NCBI GenBank assembly: GCA_015485455.1
Contig: WFTN01000145.1
Span: forward strand, 1-5,421
Direction of reading: 5' to 3'
DNA: 5,421 nucleotides
Source of the DNA: Planctomycetota bacterium
Lineage (GTDB): Bacteria; Planctomycetota; GCA-002687715; DRQF01
Under the pieces are notes generated by a model. That model saw only the letters and a program-made list of their open reading frames with translations. It was not told the origin of the DNA and ran no database searches. This document shows, one piece after another, positions 1 through 5,421 of the stretch (within the stretch, counting starts at the first letter, position 1; every line of letters begins with the position of its first letter). The position numbers were made by a program, and so were the translations under genes.

Positions 1-1305
1 CATTTTGGGAATGCCTGCTTCAATGGCGCGGACCATACCCCCCATGTCTTCTATTTCTGAAATATGTTGCCGAGCTTTGGCAGCCAAGTCGTGGGTTAGT
101 TTCTCGACATAGTAGCTGCCACCCCAAGGGTCGACGACTTTGCAAGTACCAGATTCTTGACTCAATTGAATTTGCGTGTTGCGGGCAATGCGAGCTGAAA
201 AATCTGTAGGTAGAGCCAAGGCCTCATCCAGTGAGTTGGTGTGCAAGCTTTGGGTGTGCCCTTGGGTGGCGGCCATGGCCTCGATGCAAGTGCGAGGAAC
301 ATTGTTGAAGACATCTTGGGCCGTCAAAGACCAGCCGGAAGTCTGGCAGTGAGTTCTGAGCATGGATGATTTTGCGTTCTTCGGGTTGAATTGTTTCATG
401 AGCTCGGCCCAGAGAAGCCGTGCTGCCCGTAATTTGGCGATCTCCATGAAGAAGTTCATGCCGGTAGCAAAGAAGAAACTCAATCTTGGGGCGAATGCGT
501 CCACGTCTAAGCCGGCCTCAATACCCGCCCGTACATAGGCAATACCGTCAGCAAGGGTGTAGGCCAACTCCAAGTCCGCCGTGGCACCGGCTTCCTGCAT
601 GTGATAACCAGAGATTGAGATGCTGTTAAATTTGGGCATCTTCTCTGAGGTGTAAGCAAAAATGTCGGAGATGATGCGCATGGATTCGGCCGGGGGATAA
701 ATGTAGGTGTTGCGTACCATGAATTCTTTTAGAACATCGTTCTGTATGGTCCCGGCCAAGTCCTTCGGTGCCACGCCTTGCTCTTCTGCGGCGACAATAT
801 AGAGGGCCAAGATCGGGAGAACTGCGCCATTCATGGTCATGGAGACACTCATGCGGTCCAGGGGAATCCCGGCGAACAAGAGACGCATGTCTTCGATTGA
901 ATCGATTGCCACACCAGCCATGCCAACGTCGCCAACGACACGGGGGTGGTCGGAATCATAGCCACGATGGGTAGCGAGGTCGAAAGCAATTGACAGTCCT
1001 CTTTGCCCCGCCGCAAGATTTCGACGGTAGAATGCATTGGACTCTTCCGCGGTGGAAAAGCCAGCGTATTGTCGAATTGTCCAGGGCCTTCGCACATACA
1101 TAGTGCTGTATGGCCCCCGAACATAAGGGGGAAAGCCTGGCTTTGAGTCTAAATACTGAAGGCCCTCTAAGTCTTCTGGTCCATAGGCGCCGCGAAGGGA
1201 AATTCCTTCTGGTGTGTTGTGTTTTACTTCGGTCGTGGCGGCGCTGGGTGGGGAGTCCTCTGGCTCTGGAAAGGCCACGGTCGAAAAATCTGGGATGCGG
1301 CTCAT
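1..1305 (-). CDS. mutB: Methylmalonyl-CoA mutase large (alpha, catalytic) subunit, N-terminal part (3' end outside window)
   Basis: Catalytic subunit of cytoplasmic methylmalonyl-CoA mutase, which rearranges (R)-methylmalonyl-CoA to succinyl-CoA by a radical mechanism using AdoCbl. The frame is open from the ATG at 1305-1303 to position 1, 435 codons with no stop, out of about 710-740 expected. Residues 1-45 are a variable tail, then the substrate barrel begins with [11 protein letters not shown] (60-70) and WTIRQYAGF (75-83). Tyr80, Arg78, Thr186, Gln188, Arg198, Tyr234 and His235 fall at a constant offset of 9 from Tyr89, Arg87, Thr195, Gln197, Arg207, Tyr243 and His244 of the Propionibacterium enzyme, so the methylmalonyl-CoA pocket is intact. 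[10 protein letters not shown] (353-362) and [10 protein letters not shown] (392-401) are also family signatures. The B12-binding domain with DxHxxG should lie past the window edge. The start overlaps the mutA stop and has GGAGG 10 nt upstream. No frameshift or odd insertion seen. Confidence 0.96.
   Translation of the reverse strand, partial: MSRIPDFSTVAFPEPEDSPPSAATTEVKHNTPEGISLRGAYGPEDLEGLQYLDSKPGFPPYVRGPYSTMYVRRPWTIRQYAGFSTAEESNAFYRRNLAAGQRGLSIAFDLATHRGYDSDHPRVVGDVGMAGVAIDSIEDMRLLFAGIPLDRMSVSMTMNGAVLPILALYIVAAEEQGVAPKDLAGTIQNDVLKEFMVRNTYIYPPAESMRIISDIFAYTSEKMPKFNSISISGYHMQEAGATADLELAYTLADGIAYVRAGIEAGLDVDAFAPRLSFFFATGMNFFMEIAKLRAARLLWAELMKQFNPKNAKSSMLRTHCQTSGWSLTAQDVFNNVPRTCIEAMAATQGHTQSLHTNSLDEALALPTDFSARIARNTQIQLSQESGTCKVVDPWGGSYYVEKLTHDLAAKARQHISEIEDMGGMVRAIEAGIPKM
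1302..1305 (-). other. ATGA stop-start overlap of mutA and mutB
   Basis: The mutB ATG (1305-1303) shares bases with the mutA TGA (1304-1302). Such overlaps are commonly linked to translational coupling, which would suit two subunits that assemble 1:1. The overlap is read directly from the sequence; coupling is inferred. Confidence 0.85.
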
Positions 1306-3458
1306 GATTGGGTTGCCTCCATGTTGGAGTCACTCAGATAGAGGATGCCGCCGAGAATATGGATGGCGTCACATCCTTGGTAGATCGGCACGACGGTTGT
1401 TGGCATTTGGCAAGATAGCTTGTCAGTTCTACCAGCGATAAAGAGAGGGTGATTTTCTCCCAAGGCAGCGCTGAGCTTTTCTGCTAGTTCGCCAGCCTCG
1501 TTTTCATAGCCGCCGTTGCTGCCGCAGATGCAAACAGCATGGCAGGATGATTTCTTCCACGCCTCTTCATGGTCCTTCTCGCCGTCCTGAGCGATTTCCA
1601 CTTCGATACCTCCGGCGGCGAAGAAGTTGGTGATAAAGGTAGAGCGGGGGCTGTATTCCCCTCGATTGCCAATGGTGGCCAGATAGATGCGAGGTCGCTT
1701 GTTCTTCGTGGCCAAGTGATCTGCGAATTCTCTTAGCTCCTCGAAGTCGCTGGCGTCCGATCGTCGGCGCAGAGGCTCCATGGCTTCGATTTCTCCACGG
1801 TTGACCATGCTCTGGGACATCTCGCCTATGGTAGAGCCGGCCATGGCTGCATGAATGGTCTCTGCCCAGTTCGTCAGATTCTTCAAACTGAGTGGGCCTC
1901 TGGTTTTCTTGTGGTTGGCCACAAACTCTTGAGATTTACTCAGGCTCTTGGTGAACTTGGCACCAAACTCCAGCTCTCGCTCTTCTTCCAAATTGGCGTA
2001 TTCACTGACGCCGGTGATTGGGTCTTGCCGCCGTCGGGTGCGTCCTTGGCGGGCTCTCAGCCGTTCTGCTGCCATAGAATGAAGGGTTCCGTTGCGGAGG
2101 GCTGAGACCATGCCGCCTTCGGATTCAATGTCTTGCAGAACCTGCCAACAACGTTCACTGAGCTCGTCTGTCAGGGCCTCAACATAGTAGGAGCCTCCGG
2201 CTGGGTCGGCCACTTGCCCTAAGTGTGATTCTTCTCCAAGGATGATTTGTGTATTGCGAGCCACCCGTCTTCCCAAGGTGGAGGAGACGAAACCACTTCG
2301 TTCGAAAGAGTTTTGTTGGGGTGGAAGGTGATGGACGAAATCGCCCATGGTTGAGGGCCACCATGTTGGGCCCAGCATGAGATCATAGGGGGCGCTGGTA
2401 ATCTCGTCGGCCCCTGAGCAAATGGCCGCCATGGTTTGGGTGGTTGTCCTGAGCATGTTGATCCAAGGGTCGAAGCGCGTCAGGGTTCTTCTTGACGGCA
2501 CAGCATGCAACTCTCCCGGAGTAGGGTGGTTGACGCCGCAACTTTCCAAGATGACATTCCAGAGAGAGCGAAGGGCTCTCACTTTGGCAATGCTTTGAAA
2601 AATATCTCGCCCCATGGGGACCCGAAATGCAATTTGCTGGGCGGCACTCTCGACGTTCATACCAGCTTCTTCCATGGCCCGCAGGTAAGTCAGAGCTGTG
2701 GCCAAAGAGATAGCAATTTCTTGGGCACAACTGACTCCTGCTTCTTGCCAGGGCTCGGTGGAGACTTGGAATGTCTTCCCCGAAGGTAGTCGAGTTTCGA
2801 CCTCCTTGGCCAAGTCGGCAGCTTCTCTGATGAGGTTGTTTAAACCTCCAGGAATCTCCCCGTCTCGAGCCAAGGATGCGATGGGATCGGCGTCAAAACG
2901 TATCTTCGTTTTTCGGGTGTCGATTCCTCTCAGCTCTGCAATGGCCATAAAAAGAGCCGCCCCGCATAGGGCATTGGCACCCATGTCCAAATGCAGCTTT
3001 CCGTTCACTAAGTCGAGAGACCCGATGGCTTGATCAAGTTGGCTCAATTCGCAAATGGGGCAGCCTTCGACGCCGCTGTGTTCGATGGACTCGCTGTCAT
3101 CGCTATCGAGGCCCAAGCGGGCCCCGCGATCGAAGACAAGCCAGGTCCCTGTGGCACCTCCGGCTTGGTCTTCTAAAATGGATGCTTCTAGATCATCCAA
3201 GTCGGCCAAGCTATGTCTTTGGGTGATTCCCCAGCTGACACCTGTTGCGCCACTTTCTTGATGACCTCGGCGATACGGAGATTGGCCGGGGCCGGGAGTC
3301 GGTTGAGGTGCATTTCTGTCCGCAGCATAGAGAGGCTCCGGTGAAAAACCCTCGATACTCTCTGGTTTGAGAACCCGGTCAAAATCACTCCCTTTCAATT
3401 CGGCTTCGACTTTCTTTCGCCAAGTCGCGGAATCGATGGGGGGGAAACCATCCGTCAT
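1302..3458 (-). CDS. mutA: Methylmalonyl-CoA mutase small (beta, non-catalytic) subunit
   Basis: Structural partner of MutB in the heterodimeric AdoCbl-dependent mutase that makes succinyl-CoA from (R)-methylmalonyl-CoA. It is 718 residues, longer than the roughly 620-640 of actinobacterial MutA. The N-terminal barrel (about 1-460) has PYRRG (61-65), ARNTQ (400-404) and [10 protein letters not shown] (418-427). A linker (about 461-585) ends in the MutA-like stretch AGSTIGEMS, and a B12-domain-like fold (about 588-710) follows. Aligned by eye to the MutB gene downstream, substrate and catalytic positions are lost: WGITQR replaces WTIRQY, and TEPWQEAG replaces GYHMQEAG, so the catalytic His is Pro236. 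The DxHxxG cobalamin motif is absent; the strand ATIG is followed by NRGEYSPR. The SLHTN of active mutases is SAPYD here. The ATG at 3458 has an AGGAG 6 nt upstream. The extra length lies mainly around 364-392 and in the linker. Family assignment is firm; lack of catalysis is inferred from these losses. Confidence 0.95.
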   Translation of the reverse strand: MTDGFPPIDSATWRKKVEAELKGSDFDRVLKPESIEGFSPEPLYAADRNAPQPTPGPGQSPYRRGHQESGATGVSWGITQRHSLADLDDLEASILEDQAGGATGTWLVFDRGARLGLDSDDSESIEHSGVEGCPICELSQLDQAIGSLDLVNGKLHLDMGANALCGAALFMAIAELRGIDTRKTKIRFDADPIASLARDGEIPGGLNNLIREAADLAKEVETRLPSGKTFQVSTEPWQEAGVSCAQEIAISLATALTYLRAMEEAGMNVESAAQQIAFRVPMGRDIFQSIAKVRALRSLWNVILESCGVNHPTPGELHAVPSRRTLTRFDPWINMLRTTTQTMAAICSGADEITSAPYDLMLGPTWWPSTMGDFVHHLPPQQNSFERSGFVSSTLGRRVARNTQIILGEESHLGQVADPAGGSYYVEALTDELSERCWQVLQDIESEGGMVSALRNGTLHSMAAERLRARQGRTRRRQDPITGVSEYANLEEERELEFGAKFTKSLSKSQEFVANHKKTRGPLSLKNLTNWAETIHAAMAGSTIGEMSQSMVNRGEIEAMEPLRRRSDASDFEELREFADHLATKNKRPRIYLATIGNRGEYSPRSTFITNFFAAGGIEVEIAQDGEKDHEEAWKKSSCHAVCICGSNGGYENEAGELAEKLSAALGENHPLFIAGRTDKLSCQMPTTVVPIYQGCDAIHILGGILYLSDSNMEATQS
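1316..1320 (-). promoter_or_regulatory. Ribosome binding site of mutB, inside the mutA 3' end
   Basis: GGAGG on the minus strand, 10 nt before the mutB ATG at 1305. It sits in the last codons of mutA (Met-Glu-Ala). The spacer is slightly long, but the site is the only purine-rich stretch near the start and supports this ATG over later ones. Confidence 0.7.
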
Positions 3459-3497
3459 CTTTTTCTCCTGAAGCCGCTTTCGGACCAGCGGTCGGGC
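3459..3497 (-). other. icmF-mutA intergenic gap, 39 nt
   Basis: This is the only non-coding stretch in the window. It holds the mutA Shine-Dalgarno site and a very short inverted repeat, GACC-AGC-GGTC (3483-3493 on the plus strand). The repeat has 4-bp arms and no T tract on the coding strand, so it is not a convincing terminator. No promoter elements are recognisable. The gap fits an operon in which icmF and mutA share a transcript. Confidence 0.6.
3465..3469 (-). promoter_or_regulatory. Ribosome binding site of mutA
   Basis: AGGAG on the minus strand, with a 6-nt A-rich spacer (AAAAAG) before the ATG at 3458. This is a strong, well-spaced Shine-Dalgarno site and fixes the mutA start. It lies in the short gap after icmF, so mutA can be initiated independently of termination on icmF. 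Confidence 0.85.
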
Positions 3498-5421
3498 TTA
3501 CATGTTGCGGCGATATTGGCCACCAACGGCATAGAGTGCCCCTGATATCTGACCAAGGGTGCACACCTTGCACGCTTCCATCATTTCTTCGAAGACGTTG
3601 CCATTCTGGATGGCTTTTTGGCGTAAGGCGTTCAGAGCAACAGTGGCAACTTCCTGGTTGCGCTCCTGAAATTTGATTCGGGCAGCGACGGCGTATTCTT
3701 TTTCAATATCCGTTGCTCGAATCACCTCTTCAGGAGTGATCGTCGGAGAACCTTGGCTATTGAGAAAAGTATTCACCCCAATGATCGGAAGGGTGCCATC
3801 GTGTTTCTGTGATTCGTAGAAGAGAGATTCTTCTTGAATCTTGCTCCTCTGGTACATGCGCTCCATGGCCCCCAAAACACCGCCTCGTTCGGATAAGCTG
3901 TGGAATTCATCTAAGACAGCTTTCTCGACCAATTCAGTGAGCTCTTCGATAATGAAGGAGCCTTGGGTGGGATTTTCGTTCTTCGCCAAACCTAGTTCTT
4001 TGTTGATGATGAGCTGAATCGCCATGGCCCGGCGAACGCTTTCTTCCGTTGGTGTGGTAATCGCCTCGTCGTAGGCGTTTGTGTGCAAAGAATTACAGTT
4101 GTCATTGAGAGCATAGAGAGCTTGCAGGGTGGTACGAATATCGTTGAAGTCGATCTCTTGAGCATGCAAGGAGCGACCGGATGTTTGAATGTGGTACTTC
4201 AATTTTTGGGAACGTTCATTGCCACCATATTTGTACTTCATCGCTTTGGCCCAAATGAGGCGAGCGACCCGGCCAATGACGGAGTACTCAGCGTCCAGAC
4301 CATTGGAGAAGAAGAAACTTAAGTTGGCAGCGAAGTCGTCGATCTTCATTCCACGAGAAAGGTAGTATTCTACGAAAGTGAATCCGTTGGCCAGTGTGAA
4401 AGCTAACTGGGTGATTGGGTTCGAGCCGGCTTCTGCGATGTGGTAGCCAGAGATGGACACGGAATAGAAGTTTCTAATGCCATTGTCGATGAAGTACTCT
4501 TGAATGTCGCCCATCACCCGCAGAGCAAATTCCGTTGAGAAAATGCAGGTATTCTGGGCCTGATCTTCTTTGAGAATGTCAGCCTGGACTGTCCCTCGCA
4601 CTTGCCGAATCGCGTCATGTTTGATCTTGGCATAGACATCTGGAGGGAGGACCTGATCTCCCGAGACACCCAGGAGCATCAGACCTAAGCCATCGTTTCC
4701 TGGTGGAAGATCACCTTGGTATTGGGGGCGGAGTTCACTTCTGCCTTCGTAGATGGCCGCGATCTTTTTTTCCACCTCTTCTTCCAGGCCATGTTCAACA
4801 ATGTACTTCTCACAGCACTGGTCGATGGCCGCATTCATGAAGAAGCCAAGGAGCATGGGAGCCGGACCATTGATGGTCATGGAGACTGAAGTCTTCGGGG
4901 AAGTGAGATCAAAACCGGAGTAGAGTTTCTTTGCATCGTCAACCGTGCAGATGGAAACACCAGAGTTGCCGACTTTGCCGTAGATGTCTGGTCTCGGATC
5001 AGGGTCTTCACCGTAGAGTGTGACCGAATCAAATGCCGTCGAAAGGCGTTTGGCTGGCATTCCAGCGGAAACGTAGTGGAAGCGTCGGTTTGTGCGTTCT
5101 GGTCCCCCTTCTCCGGCGAACATGCGAGCTGGGTCTTCTCCTTCGCGCTTCAGAGGAAAAACACCGGCGGCGAAAGGAAAGAAGCCTGGCACGTTTTCAG
5201 CAAGCTGCCAGCGGAGGATGTCGCCCCAATCTTTGTACTTGGGCAAGGAAATTTTGGGGATTTTTGATCCGGATAGGGAGGTGTGAAAGAGATCTTGTTT
5301 GATCACCCGACCACGGACCTGAAATTCGTATTGATCAGCTCCGTAGCGTTTCACCAGATCTGGCCAATCACGCAGGAGTTTACGACTTTCTCCGTCAAGT
5401 GTTTCCTCTAAGTTGTTGTAC
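3498..5421 (-). CDS. icmF: Fused isobutyryl-CoA mutase IcmF, C-terminal part (5' end outside window)
   Basis: AdoCbl-dependent cytoplasmic enzyme that interconverts isobutyryl-CoA and n-butyryl-CoA; studied homologues also interconvert isovaleryl-CoA and pivalyl-CoA. The frame stays open to the window edge, giving 640 codons if residue 1 is the Tyr at 5420-5418. A GTG at 5354 is in frame but is internal, since the 22 codons before it also read as IcmF linker (W-x-D-L-V-K-R-Y). Residues about 1-60 look like the linker after the G domain (SLSGSKIP, then DWGDILRW); the rest is the mutase TIM barrel. Key residues: Phe101 in RMFAGEGG and Gln289 in EDQAQNT, the isobutyryl-type substrate pair in place of Tyr/Arg of methylmalonyl-CoA mutase, and catalytic-type His327 in SISGYH. 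The end, VGGQYRRNM then TAA, is typical of IcmF. Full IcmF is about 1,090 residues, so the N-terminal B12-binding and MeaI-type GTPase domains (about 450 residues) should lie upstream; that is inferred. No frameshift seen. Confidence 0.95.
   Translation of the reverse strand, partial: YNNLEETLDGESRKLLRDWPDLVKRYGADQYEFQVRGRVIKQDLFHTSLSGSKIPKISLPKYKDWGDILRWQLAENVPGFFPFAAGVFPLKREGEDPARMFAGEGGPERTNRRFHYVSAGMPAKRLSTAFDSVTLYGEDPDPRPDIYGKVGNSGVSICTVDDAKKLYSGFDLTSPKTSVSMTINGPAPMLLGFFMNAAIDQCCEKYIVEHGLEEEVEKKIAAIYEGRSELRPQYQGDLPPGNDGLGLMLLGVSGDQVLPPDVYAKIKHDAIRQVRGTVQADILKEDQAQNTCIFSTEFALRVMGDIQEYFIDNGIRNFYSVSISGYHIAEAGSNPITQLAFTLANGFTFVEYYLSRGMKIDDFAANLSFFFSNGLDAEYSVIGRVARLIWAKAMKYKYGGNERSQKLKYHIQTSGRSLHAQEIDFNDIRTTLQALYALNDNCNSLHTNAYDEAITTPTEESVRRAMAIQLIINKELGLAKNENPTQGSFIIEELTELVEKAVLDEFHSLSERGGVLGAMERMYQRSKIQEESLFYESQKHDGTLPIIGVNTFLNSQGSPTITPEEVIRATDIEKEYAVAARIKFQERNQEVATVALNALRQKAIQNGNVFEEMMEACKVCTLGQISGALYAVGGQYRRNM

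Noticed and set aside
768..1441. Overlapping open frames of 65-125 codons on both strands across the mutA-mutB junction.
   Set aside because: They lie over the continuous mutB and mutA frames, which have clear family motifs. Their translations are rich in Arg, Ser and Pro and match no family I recognise; they are shadow frames.
1851..3261. Plus-strand open frames of 68-111 codons antisense to mutA.
   Set aside because: Each is antisense to well-conserved mutA codons and its translation resembles no known protein. Similar plus-strand frames opposite icmF (4083-4322 and 5033-5302) are rejected for the same reason.
3483..3493. Inverted repeat GACC-AGC-GGTC between icmF and mutA as a possible terminator.
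   Set aside because: The arms are only 4 bp and are followed on the coding strand by the mutA Shine-Dalgarno region, not a U tract. The pairing could arise by chance.
273..4027. CCATGG occurs nine times (273, 1778, 1841, 2345, 2429, 2612, 2672, 3863, 4022), against about one or two expected by chance.
   Set aside because: The sites fall in coding sequence on Met codons preceded by -CC and followed by G (for example Ala-Met-Ala and Ala-Met-Glu). Spacing is irregular and there is no longer shared flank, so codon context explains them better than a regulatory or repeat element.
5354..5354. GTG at 5354 as the start of a stand-alone mutase large subunit (618 codons).
   Set aside because: The frame continues upstream to the window edge with 22 further codons that resemble the IcmF linker, so the real start lies outside the window.

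Overview
The window holds part of one minus-strand operon for adenosylcobalamin (coenzyme B12)-dependent acyl-CoA mutases. Almost every base is coding. In transcription order (high to low coordinate) the genes are: the C-terminal part of icmF (fused isobutyryl-CoA mutase), whose 5' end lies beyond position 5421; complete mutA (methylmalonyl-CoA mutase small subunit); and the N-terminal part of mutB (methylmalonyl-CoA mutase large, catalytic subunit), which runs off the window at position 1. icmF and mutA are 39 nt apart. mutA and mutB overlap by 4 nt (ATGA). No promoter, terminator, RNA gene, mobile element, repeat array or CRISPR was seen.

The genes belong to the branched-chain and odd-chain acyl-CoA part of metabolism. 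MutA and MutB together should convert (R)-methylmalonyl-CoA to succinyl-CoA, the last step of propionyl-CoA assimilation from valine, isoleucine, methionine, threonine and odd-chain fatty acids. IcmF should interconvert isobutyryl-CoA and n-butyryl-CoA, and in studied homologues also isovaleryl-CoA and pivalyl-CoA. The substrate-determining residues agree with this split: Tyr and Arg in MutB, Phe and Gln in IcmF. MutA has lost the corresponding residues, the catalytic His and the cobalamin-ligating His motif, as expected for the structural subunit.

The organism is a bacterium with moderate GC content (about 50-55% by eye), AGGAG/GGAGG Shine-Dalgarno sites and tight operon packing. The IcmF closely resembles, from memory, the type known from Cupriavidus. 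The phylum cannot be assigned from this window.

I see no undescribed system here. The most distinctive point is that two different AdoCbl mutases, one with a built-in G-protein chaperone and one needing a separate chaperone, appear to share one transcript.
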